Source of the DNA: an uncultured Clostridia bacterium
Lineage (GTDB): Bacteria; Bacillota; Clostridia; Oscillospirales; Ruminococcaceae
Direction: 5' to 3'
DNA length: 54,026 nt
Assembly: GCA_947589355.1 (NCBI GenBank)
Contig: CANPZC010000014.1
Span: 1-54,026, forward strand
This document shows, piece by piece, positions 8,223 to 16,927 of this stretch (the stretch's first letter is position 1; each line of letters begins with the position of its first letter). The notes under the pieces were generated by a model. That model searched no databases and had not been told where the DNA came from. It saw only the letters and a program-made list of their open reading frames with translations. The translations under genes and the position numbers were made by a program.

Positions 8223-8720
8223 ATGAATAACATAATATCTATTTCACAGCAGCAGTTAACAGCTACTAATATTTTATCAGATGCAATAAGAAACTTTAAT
8301 TCAGCAGAACAGTACTTAATAAAAAACGATTTGAGTGAACGGTGTATTTGTGCTAAATTCGCTTTTTATCTGACAGAAGCCATTCATAAATCCGAATTCA
8401 AAGATTATAGCGTGGACGTTGAGTATAATCGTGGCTATGCTGGAAAAAACTATTATATAAAGCGTATTATCGATGCTCCTATTACTGTAGATCTAATTGT
8501 ACATAAGCGGGGTTCTGATCTTAATAATCAAATTAACAATCTAATTTGCGTCGAAATGAAAAAATCAACAGACCGAAGAGGTTGTTCAAGCGATGAAGAA
8601 CGTCTTAGAAACTTGGTTAGTTATGATTTTGGTTATTGTTACCAAACCGGCTTCATGATTTTAATAAATATGAGAGAGTACAGACTGGAAATTAAAGAAA
8701 AGTTCTATTTACCACATTAA
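8223..8720 (+). CDS. PD-(D/E)xK nuclease-like protein, candidate restriction effector
   Basis: A 165-residue protein of no family I recognise, but with a convincing PD-(D/E)xK layout: Glu52 in an early helix, Asp90 in TVDLIVHKRG, then Glu111-x-Lys113 in NLICVEMKKS on the next strand. A helix and a hydrophobic strand (GFMILINM) follow. This order and spacing match small restriction-type nucleases that cut DNA using a divalent metal. A longer reading frame begins at GTG 8214, but AGGTGA overlaps that codon and sits 5 nt before ATG 8223, so I place the start at 8223. It follows the methyltransferase and DGQHR genes in the same AT-rich tract. Cutting of unmodified DNA is inferred from context and motif only. 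Confidence 0.65.
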   Translation: MNNIISISQQQLTATNILSDAIRNFNSAEQYLIKNDLSERCICAKFAFYLTEAIHKSEFKDYSVDVEYNRGYAGKNYYIKRIIDAPITVDLIVHKRGSDLNNQINNLICVEMKKSTDRRGCSSDEERLRNLVSYDFGYCYQTGFMILINMREYRLEIKEKFYLPH

Positions 8721-8782
8721 ATGGTATTGATCTGATATCAGGTCAAATTCCAGACTCTTTCAAGTTTTATAGTTTAGAATAT

Positions 8783-8829
8783 AAATTGCCCCGGTCTTGC
8801 ATTTAGTAAGATCTGAAGGCAATTTTTTG
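8783..8829 (+). terminator. Rho-independent terminator closing the methyltransferase/DGQHR/nuclease module
   Basis: AAATTGCC (8783-8790) pairs with GGCAATTT (8818-8825), followed by TTTTG. The long interior can form a second small stem (TCTT/AAGA). It ends the AT-rich module about 60 nt after its last stop. The rest of the 8721-9011 gap holds only the next promoter. Confidence 0.7.
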
Positions 8830-8961
8830 TAATATCAAGTATCCAAGATCATGACAAATAATTTCGGAACAGTATCCGGCAGATGCTTTTCAAGTTGTCT
8901 GATGTTCCATATTTCAAAAGCAAGAATTTAATATTTAGATATATACTTTTGCCGTTCGTTA

Positions 8962-8970
8962 TGATATAAT
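8962..8970 (+). promoter_or_regulatory. Extended -10 promoter of the SWIM-MoxR-VWA operon
   Basis: TGATATAAT matches the extended -10 form TGnTATAAT, 41 nt before the first start codon and ahead of AAAGGAG. No good -35 is present at 17 nt, which is consistent with an extended -10 promoter. Confidence 0.5.
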
Positions 8971-9011
8971 AAAAAATAGTATAAAAACACGGATACGAAA
9001 GGAGTTTTACG

Positions 9012-10475
9012 ATGAAAAATATCACAGAGCAACTTATTTTGTCCTTAGCGCCAAATGCTGCCGCCGCTTCAAACGGGAAAAAGATCTCATCGGGCGGCGG
9101 ATTTATCAAGCGTTACCGCTCTCAGGACGGCACGTTTTTTATGGGTGAATGCAAGGGCAGCGGAAAAAATCCCTACATCACGTCGGCAGATTACATAGAC
9201 GAAAGCCACCCTGTTTTTCGCTGTTCCTGTCCGAGCAGGCAATTTCCGTGCAAACACTCGCTGGCTCTTTTGTATGAGATGATGTCTGACAAGGACTTCG
9301 AGGTCTGCGAGATACCGGAAGACATACTGACAAAACGTGCAAGACTTGCCGCAAGGGCGGAAAAAGCGGAGAATACGGCTGCCGATGATACAGAAAAGGC
9401 AGAAAAGAAAAAGGCTGCCGCGAAGAAATCGGCAAACTCTGCAAAAAAGAAAAAGCTGCAAAAACAGCTTGAGGGCATTGACCTTTGCGAAAAGGCGATT
9501 AAAGAGCTGCTGTCGGCAGGTTTGGGAACTATGGGCGGCGCTTCGCTTTCAAATTATCAGCAGCTTTCAAAGCAGTTTGGCGACTACTATCTTATAGGCA
9601 TACAGCGGCTGTTCAACCGCCTTATCATTGAGATAACCGCCTATCAGAAAGATGATCTTGAAACGCATTACGACTGCGCGATAGACACTCTTGAAAAGCT
9701 GAATTCGCTTATCAAAAAATCGAGAAAGTACATAACTGAAAAGCTTGAAAGCGATGACCCTGCGGCTGACGACACTCAGCTTTACGAAGAACTTGGCGGC
9801 AACTGGAAGCTTACCGAACTGGAGGCTATAGGCAAGTGCGTAAAAGATGCGCGTATGACACAGCTTGCGTATTTTGTAAGCTTTGACGATGCAAGAAAAG
9901 AATTTATCGAAAGCGGCATATGGGTAGAACTCGGCAGCGGAAATATCTATATGACAAAGAACTTCCGACCGCTGAAATCGCTTAAATATGTAAAAGCGGA
10001 CGATTCGGTTTTCGGGGTCGTTCAGGTGCCATCAATGGCGGTCTACCCCGGCGACGGCAATGTAAGAGTACGCTGGGACAGTGCGAGTTTTACAGAGCTC
10101 ACAGACAGCGACTTTGACAAGCTGCGCTCGTATGCGGCAAATTCGGTAAACGCAGAAATAAAGGGCATAAAAAACTTTCTGCAAAACGCTATGTCAAACC
10201 CTGTGATATACAAACTTATCGCCTTTTCCGAGATAGAAAAGATAGGCGAAAAAACTGTGCTGCGCTCCAAAGGCGGTGACACCGTTGAGCTTAAAGACTT
10301 TGACGATGAGCAGAAAATGACAGAGCGACTGCAAACTCTGCCAAACGGAAAACTGCTTGAAAACGGCGTTATGCTGTGCGGATTTCACTATGATGCAAGC
10401 GACAACAGGATATGCGCGCAGCCGATGAGCATTATTCCTGATGGCACAAACACTGTTGTAAGACTGCTTTACTGA
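9012..10475 (+). CDS. SWIM zinc-finger protein
   Basis: A 487-residue protein with a SWIM zinc finger, CSCPSRQFPCKH at 71-82 (Cys71, Cys73, Cys80, His82), a small zinc fold used for nucleic-acid or protein binding. A Lys/Ala/Glu-rich stretch at about 105-150 is probably a coiled or disordered linker. The remainder is a mixed alpha/beta region without a motif I recognise. AAAGGAG lies before the ATG. It is the first gene of five. In E. coli the SWIM protein YehQ is encoded with an AAA ATPase, a DUF5682 protein and a VWA protein, so this looks like the YehQ counterpart. The system's substrate is unknown. Confidence 0.82.
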   Translation: MKNITEQLILSLAPNAAAASNGKKISSGGGFIKRYRSQDGTFFMGECKGSGKNPYITSADYIDESHPVFRCSCPSRQFPCKHSLALLYEMMSDKDFEVCEIPEDILTKRARLAARAEKAENTAADDTEKAEKKKAAAKKSANSAKKKKLQKQLEGIDLCEKAIKELLSAGLGTMGGASLSNYQQLSKQFGDYYLIGIQRLFNRLIIEITAYQKDDLETHYDCAIDTLEKLNSLIKKSRKYITEKLESDDPAADDTQLYEELGGNWKLTELEAIGKCVKDARMTQLAYFVSFDDARKEFIESGIWVELGSGNIYMTKNFRPLKSLKYVKADDSVFGVVQVPSMAVYPGDGNVRVRWDSASFTELTDSDFDKLRSYAANSVNAEIKGIKNFLQNAMSNPVIYKLIAFSEIEKIGEKTVLRSKGGDTVELKDFDDEQKMTERLQTLPNGKLLENGVMLCGFHYDASDNRICAQPMSIIPDGTNTVVRLLY

Positions 10476-10488
10476 TGGAGGTGTAATT

Positions 10489-12315
10489 ATGGATATAACA
10501 GCTATCACAGAACTTCGTGCGCAGCTGCGCTTAGCTGCAATTGCAGGGGCGGATCTGCTTTCGGAAAATTTCAGGCTGAAAAGGGCTGTTGAAGCCTTTG
10601 CGCCGCTTAAAAGTGCTTCGCCTGTTTTCGGTAAGATCTATGAGCTTTCAGAAAAACTTATTTCAGGTGGTTGCGATGATGCGGCAGGAACTCTGCTAGA
10701 TGCGCTTTCTCTGACAGATTCGGTAATGACAACGCTTGCGAAAGTTGATGTTGAGGGAGAAGCAGAAAAGCTGAAAGTTGTAGATTATAACGCAAAGATA
10801 ATAGATGCGTCGTATTCAAAACTTTCGCGGCTTATAAATGCTCTTACGGGCTCGGGCAGTGGAAATTACAACATTGTAACGAGCGCAAGGGACGAAAAAT
10901 CTGAGCTTTTTGAAGATTACCGCGTAAAGCCTGCGCTTGTGAAGTGCTTAGGAGCTTCGTATTCCGAACTTGCTGATACTGCACAAGATATAATTGAGGG
11001 CATGGGCGAGGATATGCTCCCCCTGCTTATGGAGGGCTTTGACCCGAACGGCAAGAAAGAGACTATAAAGCGCATTATGCTTATTGATAATATCGCGAAA
11101 GAAAAGGCGAATGATTTTTACCTTGAAAACATACCGCTTTCTGAAAAGAATGTGAAGAAGCTGCTTGTTCGCGCTTTGCGGCATGATGTGAGCAACGCCG
11201 ACAGGCTGATAGAATTTACAAAGACAGAAAAAGGCGCGATAAGAGACGAGGCTTTCTACTCTTTGGCACGGCTTGACTGCGACAAAGCAAGGGCTTTCTT
11301 TGAGGAAATGGAAAAAAACAAGCCGCAGGAAACGCTGGAATATTTAAGGTTCAGCCGATCAGAGTGGTCAAGCAGGCTTGCGGCGAAAATAGGCAACAGA
11401 CTTCTTGACAACAATGACGGCGGTAAATACAAAACCGACGGCTTTGGTGTATACATAGACTATGTTGCGTTCAGCGGCAAGACGGGAAAAGATGTAGAAG
11501 ATTTTCTGAGAAAAGCCTGCTTCAAAAAGATGGACGAGCAGGAAAGAAGCTCGGTTTTAGACCTTGTTGACATTGCGCTGAAAGCTACCATTGCAATGAC
11601 GCGCGACAAGGATATTTGCGAACTTGCGCTGGAGCTTGCTAAAAAATTCCCCGACCGCTGTTTTGCTCAGTCTGAGATATATGCTATGATAGTCGGCACC
11701 GATGACTGCACAAAGCTGCTCAAAAAGCGCATACTGGAAACTAAAGATTCGGTAAAAGGTCAAAGAAACAACGGTATTGCAATGGGCTCGGCTATAACGC
11801 AGATAAAAAATATACATCTTGTGGACGGCAAATATTATATGTCTTACAAACTTTACGACAGCCGCGACAAAGAGCCGTATACCCACGAGCTTTACGAGAT
11901 ACCGATAGATCAGCCGATAAGGGAAAAATGGATAGATATGCTTATTGACTGCGACTGGTATCAGGCTGATCTGTTTTTAGAATATCTCTTTGACAAAAAC
12001 GACAAGAAAATGTATGAAAAAGTCAAAGATCGCTATGTGAAAATGGTACTTATGGACAAGGACGCAACAACGCATATGTGGATGATGGAAAGCTGCGGTA
12101 TCCGCAACGTTGAGGGGCTTATAGTTAAGTATTTTACAAAGATGCAGAATATAAAAGGGTTTAACCCGAAGATATTTATGTCACACGTCCCCGGTGACAA
12201 GCCGTATAAATATAAAGAGGCAATGGAAGCTGTCTCGCTTATACGAAGCAGAAAGATCGGTGCACAGTTTGACGTTGATGATTTTGAAAATTGGGTAAAC
12301 ATATTTTGCAGATAA
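10489..12315 (+). CDS. Helical-repeat (HEAT-like) protein of the MoxR-VWA operon
   Basis: A 608-residue protein, apparently all helical in its first two thirds. Stretches such as RDEAFYSLARLDCDKARAFF and ADTAQDIIEGMGEDMLPLLM have the alternating helix pairs of HEAT/ARM-type scaffolds. The last 200 residues are richer in aromatics and charge, with no catalytic motif seen. It starts 13 nt after the SWIM gene behind GGAGG, and ends 10 nt before the AAA gene. I do not know its name. A scaffold or substrate-recognition subunit for the ATPase is a reasonable inference. Confidence 0.6.
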   Translation: MDITAITELRAQLRLAAIAGADLLSENFRLKRAVEAFAPLKSASPVFGKIYELSEKLISGGCDDAAGTLLDALSLTDSVMTTLAKVDVEGEAEKLKVVDYNAKIIDASYSKLSRLINALTGSGSGNYNIVTSARDEKSELFEDYRVKPALVKCLGASYSELADTAQDIIEGMGEDMLPLLMEGFDPNGKKETIKRIMLIDNIAKEKANDFYLENIPLSEKNVKKLLVRALRHDVSNADRLIEFTKTEKGAIRDEAFYSLARLDCDKARAFFEEMEKNKPQETLEYLRFSRSEWSSRLAAKIGNRLLDNNDGGKYKTDGFGVYIDYVAFSGKTGKDVEDFLRKACFKKMDEQERSSVLDLVDIALKATIAMTRDKDICELALELAKKFPDRCFAQSEIYAMIVGTDDCTKLLKKRILETKDSVKGQRNNGIAMGSAITQIKNIHLVDGKYYMSYKLYDSRDKEPYTHELYEIPIDQPIREKWIDMLIDCDWYQADLFLEYLFDKNDKKMYEKVKDRYVKMVLMDKDATTHMWMMESCGIRNVEGLIVKYFTKMQNIKGFNPKIFMSHVPGDKPYKYKEAMEAVSLIRSRKIGAQFDVDDFENWVNIFCR

Positions 12316-12325
12316 GGAGAAATTT

Positions 12326-13408
12326 ATGGACAATTCGATTTTAAGACTTCCTGCCGAACAGCTTTTCGAGGAAGAACTAAACGCGCTTATAAAAGCTGAG
12401 ACAGACCCTGTACCCGAGGGGTGGAGAATGTCGCCGCGCTCGGTAAAGACCTACATATGCGGCGGCAAGGTCGGAAATGTAAAAATAACGCCGAAATATA
12501 TCGGTCACGAGCGGCTTGTTGAGATAGCTATTGCAACACTTGTCACCGACCGCGCGCTGCTGCTGATAGGCGAACCCGGCACGGCAAAAAGCTGGCTTTC
12601 AGAGCATCTGACGGCGGCTATTAACGGCAATTCATCTAGCGTTATACAAGGCACGGCAGGAACTACCGAGGAGCAGATACGCTATTCTTGGAACTATGCT
12701 ATGCTTATTGCAAACGGGCCGTCGCAGGAGGCAATGCTGAAAAGCCCCGTATTTACGGCAATGGAGGAGGGCGCAATTGCGCGAGTTGAGGAGATCTCGC
12801 GCTGCGCATCAGAGGTGCAGGACACGCTTATTTCTCTGCTTTCGGAAAAGAGGATATCAGTTCCCGAACTTTCACTTGAAGTACCTGCGAAAAAGGGATT
12901 TTCAATTATTGCCACCGCCAACACGCGTGACAAAGGCGTAAACGATATGTCGGCGGCGCTGAAAAGGCGTTTCAACATTGTGGTACTTCCCTCTCCCGAG
13001 ACTTTGGAAGAAGAAATGCACATTGTAAAAACGCGCGTTGAGCAGCTATCGGGCAGCCTTGACCTTAATGCGGCTCTGCCGAAAGATGCGGTCATAGAGA
13101 AGATATGCACTATTTTCCGTGAGCTTCGCGCAGGTGAAACGCTGGACAAAAAACAGAAAGTAAAAGCTCCTGCCGGTGTGCTTTCCACCGCCGAGGCTAT
13201 CTCGCTTTTGTGCAACAGCATGGCTCTTGCAGGCAGCTTCGGCAGCGGCGAGATGACCGATGACGACATTGCGGCAGGACTGCAAGGGGCGGTAGTCAAA
13301 GAGGACAAAGATTCTGTTGCTTGGAAAGAATATCTTGAAAACATAATGAAAAAGCGCGGCTCAAACTGGAGCGGACTTTACAGAGCGTGCAGGGAGCTTA
13401 ACGAATGA
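12326..13408 (+). CDS. MoxR-type AAA+ ATPase (YehL-like)
   Basis: A 360-residue AAA+ ATPase. Walker A is GEPGTAKS (82-89). The Walker B region reads IARVEEISR (about 151-159). Sensor 1 is IIATANTRD (about 194-202), and an arginine-finger-like ALKRRFN sits near 211-217. The TAMEEGAIARVEE arrangement resembles the MoxR branch, which acts as a chaperone-like machine with VWA proteins to insert metals or remodel complexes. It probably forms a hexamer. The gene overlaps the next one by 4 nt (ATGA), so translation is coupled. The downstream partners are DUF5682 and VWA, as in E. coli yehLMP. Its target is unknown. Confidence 0.87.
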   Translation: MDNSILRLPAEQLFEEELNALIKAETDPVPEGWRMSPRSVKTYICGGKVGNVKITPKYIGHERLVEIAIATLVTDRALLLIGEPGTAKSWLSEHLTAAINGNSSSVIQGTAGTTEEQIRYSWNYAMLIANGPSQEAMLKSPVFTAMEEGAIARVEEISRCASEVQDTLISLLSEKRISVPELSLEVPAKKGFSIIATANTRDKGVNDMSAALKRRFNIVVLPSPETLEEEMHIVKTRVEQLSGSLDLNAALPKDAVIEKICTIFRELRAGETLDKKQKVKAPAGVLSTAEAISLLCNSMALAGSFGSGEMTDDDIAAGLQGAVVKEDKDSVAWKEYLENIMKKRGSNWSGLYRACRELNE

Positions 13409-15696
13409 GCGGCGTAAACTTTTTTGGCATACGACATCTTTCACCTGCCGGTGCGTTTTTTCTGCGTAAATATCTGGACGAAAAACAGCCTGAACTCGTT
13501 ATCATAGAAGCGCCGTGCGATTTTGAAGATACTGTAAAAGACATTGTGCGCAAAGAAACACGCCCTCCGTTTGCTGTTTTAGCATATACGCAGAGCGTGC
13601 CTGTGAGAACGATACTTTACCCGTTCGCAGAGTATTCTCCCGAATATCAGGCGATAAAATGGTGCAATGAAAACGACGTTGAAGTGCGTTTTATGGATCT
13701 GCCGTCGGAAGTATTTCTTGCGCTTTCTGATGAGAGGATAAAGCAGGCTGAGAGCGCAGAAAACGACGAAGAACAAGACGAACCAACTGCCGAAAATACA
13801 GCGGAGCAGAAACCAGATGTTTACGATCTTTTAGACGAAAAAAGCGAAGACGGTTCGCATGAGACATTCTGGGAACGCACGCTGGAACAATGCGCTGATG
13901 CAGACGCTTATCATGAGGGCGCAAACCTTTTCGGAGCGAATATTCGCGAGCTTTCAGTGAAAGACGGCTATGACGAGGCGGAGACAGCGCTGCGAGAGAT
14001 GCATATGCGCTGCGTTATCAGATGTGCTGTGAAAAGCGGTGTTTCTCCCGAAAAGATAGTTGTAGTTACCGGCGCGTATCATGTTGAGGGGCTGAAAACT
14101 TGGGAAACCGATGAAAATATGCCGAGTTTGCCAAAGCTGCCGTCACTGCACACGCTTATGCCATATTCGTATTACAGGCTGTCTTCGCGTTCGGGGTACG
14201 GTGCAGGCAACAAAGCGCCTGCATATTACGAGCTTATATGGAAAGGTCTTTGCAGAAATGATCACTTTTTTGCCGCGAATGCGTATCTTTCCAAAATAGC
14301 AGAAAAAATGCGCAAAGACGGCAGTGCGGCCTCATCGGCGCAGGTCATAGAGGCGGTGAGGCTTGCCAAAACGCTTTCGCAGCTGCACGGCGGCGAAATT
14401 CCCACTCTGCGTGATATTCGCGATGCGGCGGTGACCTGCATAGGTGAGGGCAGCTTTGCGGCAATAAGCACCGCAGTTGCAGATACCGAGATAGGCACGG
14501 CGATCGGCGAGATACCCGAGGGCGTTTCGAGAACAAGCATACAAGACGATTTTTACCGTCAGCTGAAAGAATTAAGACTTGAAAAATATCGCTCGATCAC
14601 GGCACAGGATCTGAAACTTGATCTGCGTGAAAATATCAGGGCAAGCTCTGAAAAGTCGGCGCTTTTAGATCTGAGACGTTCTTATTTTCTGCATAGGCTG
14701 CGAGTTTTAAAGCTTGGTTTTGCTTCTCTTGTGCCGTCACGGCAGGACAATGCGACTTGGGCTGAGGCGTGGCAGGTGCAGTGGACTACCGAATGCGAGA
14801 TAGTGCTTGTTGAAAGCGCGCTGAAAGGCGACACGGTAGAGCTTGCGGCTGCGTTTCAGATAAAAGAAAACGTTGAGGGGCAGGAAGATATTGCGGTAAT
14901 TGCGAAAGCTGTTGAAGATGCATTTTGCTGCGGATTATCGGGAGCTGCCGGTTATGCGGTGGCAGCTTTGCAGGCGGCTGCGACAGACAACATACCGTTT
15001 GAAAAAATAGCGCAGACAATGTTCAGCCTTTCAAACGTAATAAGCTACGGCGATATACGCAAGACCGACTGTACAGCGATAATACCCATATTAAAGCAGC
15101 TTTATTACCGCGCCTGCCTTATCATGAGTTCTTCATGCATATGCAATGATGATGTATCAAAAGAGATCGCAGATGCGATAAATATGATAAACTCGGTGCA
15201 GCTGGCGCATGATTTTCTTGAAACAGATAAATGGCTGAAATCACTTTCGGAGGTCGCTATGCGTGATGATCTGAACACGAGGCTTTCGGGGCTTTGCACT
15301 GCAATTTTACTTGAACGCAATGTAATGTCAAACAACGAACTGAAAACAGAAGTATCGCGCCGCCTTTCAAAAGGTGTGCCTGCCGACCTCGGTGCAGGCT
15401 GGTTTGAGGGGCTTTCGATGAAGAACCGCAGCGGTCTTATTGCGAGGCTGTCACTGTGGGAGAGTCTGGACGATTATCTTAAAGAGCTTGACGATGAGGA
15501 ATTTAAACGCGCGCTCATTTTTCTGCGCAGAGCGTTTGCAGACTTTTCTTCGAGTGAAAAAGATGCTATAGCTGAAAATCTGGGCGAGATATGGGGTCTT
15601 AACGGTGATGCGGTCAGCGAAGTTTTGAACGGTGTACTTGATGAGGCTTCTCAGCAGGCTATAGATGAGCTTTCGGACTTTGACTTTGATTTATAG
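13405..15696 (+). CDS. DUF5682 family protein (YehM-like), with TraB/ChaN-like N-terminal motifs
   Basis: A 763-residue protein of the DUF5682 type. The N-terminus has GIRHLSPAG (8-16), a strand ending in Glu35 (LVIIEAPCDF), and later VVVTGAYHVEGL (about 219-230). A G-x-x-H near the start, an acidic residue after the next strand and a second G-x-x-H recall the TraB/ChaN/EreA (TIKI-like) hydrolase fold. That resemblance is my reading of motifs and is not an established assignment. An acidic, low-complexity insert spans about 115-150. The C-terminal half is long and helical. It is coupled to the AAA gene by a 4-nt overlap, and the VWA gene starts 8 nt later. It probably acts in a complex with both. 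Confidence 0.75.
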   Translation: MSGVNFFGIRHLSPAGAFFLRKYLDEKQPELVIIEAPCDFEDTVKDIVRKETRPPFAVLAYTQSVPVRTILYPFAEYSPEYQAIKWCNENDVEVRFMDLPSEVFLALSDERIKQAESAENDEEQDEPTAENTAEQKPDVYDLLDEKSEDGSHETFWERTLEQCADADAYHEGANLFGANIRELSVKDGYDEAETALREMHMRCVIRCAVKSGVSPEKIVVVTGAYHVEGLKTWETDENMPSLPKLPSLHTLMPYSYYRLSSRSGYGAGNKAPAYYELIWKGLCRNDHFFAANAYLSKIAEKMRKDGSAASSAQVIEAVRLAKTLSQLHGGEIPTLRDIRDAAVTCIGEGSFAAISTAVADTEIGTAIGEIPEGVSRTSIQDDFYRQLKELRLEKYRSITAQDLKLDLRENIRASSEKSALLDLRRSYFLHRLRVLKLGFASLVPSRQDNATWAEAWQVQWTTECEIVLVESALKGDTVELAAAFQIKENVEGQEDIAVIAKAVEDAFCCGLSGAAGYAVAALQAAATDNIPFEKIAQTMFSLSNVISYGDIRKTDCTAIIPILKQLYYRACLIMSSSCICNDDVSKEIADAINMINSVQLAHDFLETDKWLKSLSEVAMRDDLNTRLSGLCTAILLERNVMSNNELKTEVSRRLSKGVPADLGAGWFEGLSMKNRSGLIARLSLWESLDDYLKELDDEEFKRALIFLRRAFADFSSSEKDAIAENLGEIWGLNGDAVSEVLNGVLDEASQQAIDELSDFDFDL

Positions 15697-15704
15697 GTGA
15701 TGTT

Positions 15705-16883
15705 ATGGATACTAAAGCACAAATGCAGCGTTGGCGGCTTATTCTTGGTCAGGAAAGCGGCGAGAGGCTGGATAAAATGGATATGCCGCAGCTTTCGCAA
15801 GAACAGATGCTTATGGACAGCGCGCTTGCATCTATATACAACAAAAGCGAACAGGGCGGTTTCGGCAGCTCAAAAGGTGCAGGCAAAGGGCCGTCAAATC
15901 CGCAAATATCAAGGTGGCTGGGCGATGTGAGAAGCCTGTTTGACAAAGACCTTGTAAAGATAATACAAAATGATGCGATGACAAGGTGCGGGCTGAAACA
16001 GCTTATTTTCGAGCCTGAAATACTTGAAAATGTAGAGCCTGATATATCTCTTGCATCGGCGATAATGGCGCTTAAAGAGTCTATACCCGAGCGCTCAAAG
16101 GAAAGCGTAAGGGAGTTTATAAAAAAGATAGTTGACGATATAAACAAGCTTTTGGAACAGGATATACGCAGAGCAGTAACAGCCGCAGTAAACAAGCGCG
16201 AGCACTCCCCTATCCCGTCGGCATCGGCGCTTGATTACAAAATGACTATCAGGCGAAATCTGAAACACTATTCGCCGGAGCTTAAAACGATAGTGCCCGA
16301 GCACTTTTATTTCTTTGAGCGCGCCGCTTCTTCAGCCTCAAAAAAGTGGACTGTAATACTTGACATTGACCAGAGCGGCTCTATGGGTGAAAGCGTTATT
16401 TATTCATCGGTGGTAAGCTGTATTCTGGCAAGCATGAGCGCGCTGAAAACTCGCGTTGTTGCGTTTGATACGAATATTGTTGACCTTACAGATAAATGCA
16501 GCGACCCTGTTGATCTGCTTTACGGCTTTCAACTGGGCGGCGGTACCGATATAGATAAATCGGTCGCTTACTGTCAGCAGTTTATTGAAGAGCCGAAAAA
16601 GACACTGTTTTTCCTTATTTCCGACCTTTATGAGGGTGGAAACCGCGCCGCGCTTATAAGGAGATTGGAGGAAATGAAAGCTTCGGGAGTTACCGTGGTA
16701 TCGCTTTTGGCTGTTGCAGACGGCGGTGCGCCTTTCTATGATGAAAGCGTGGCAAACAAATTATCAAAACTTGGTATACCTTGCTTTGCCTGCGCTCCTC
16801 AAAAACTGCCTGAGCTGCTGGGGCTTGTTCTGAAAGGACGAGATATAAGCGAATTTGCAAAAGATGCTTCAAAAAACACATAA
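15705..16883 (+). CDS. VWA-domain protein, MoxR partner (YehP-like)
   Basis: A 392-residue protein whose C-terminal half is a von Willebrand A domain with an intact MIDAS metal site: DQSGS at 222-226 (Asp222, Ser224, Ser226) and the later GGGTDID supplying Thr and Asp. The N-terminal 200 residues are helical, with a Gly/Ser-rich stretch near 51-65. There is no signal peptide, so it is cytoplasmic. VWA proteins of this kind bind the MoxR ATPase and recruit substrates. AGGTGAT precedes the ATG. It is the last gene of the operon and is followed directly by a strong terminator. Confidence 0.87.
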   Translation: MDTKAQMQRWRLILGQESGERLDKMDMPQLSQEQMLMDSALASIYNKSEQGGFGSSKGAGKGPSNPQISRWLGDVRSLFDKDLVKIIQNDAMTRCGLKQLIFEPEILENVEPDISLASAIMALKESIPERSKESVREFIKKIVDDINKLLEQDIRRAVTAAVNKREHSPIPSASALDYKMTIRRNLKHYSPELKTIVPEHFYFFERAASSASKKWTVILDIDQSGSMGESVIYSSVVSCILASMSALKTRVVAFDTNIVDLTDKCSDPVDLLYGFQLGGGTDIDKSVAYCQQFIEEPKKTLFFLISDLYEGGNRAALIRRLEEMKASGVTVVSLLAVADGGAPFYDESVANKLSKLGIPCFACAPQKLPELLGLVLKGRDISEFAKDASKNT

Positions 16884-16886
16884 AAT

Positions 16887-16925
16887 CAAGCCCGATGATC
16901 AATGACCATCGGGCTTTGGTTATTT
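16887..16925. terminator. Bidirectional rho-independent terminator
   Basis: AAGCCCGATG and CATCGGGCTT (16888-16916) form a perfect 10-bp stem with a 9-nt loop. On the minus strand it is followed by GATTTTATG; on the plus strand by TGGTTATTTTG. It separates the convergent VWA operon and EAL gene. Confidence 0.9.
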
Positions 16926-16927
16926 TG

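Noticed and set aside
12694-13344. 216-codon open frame on the minus strand of the AAA gene
   Set aside because: It is Ser/Ala-rich shadow coding opposite a clear MoxR ATPase with all motifs; no start signal.
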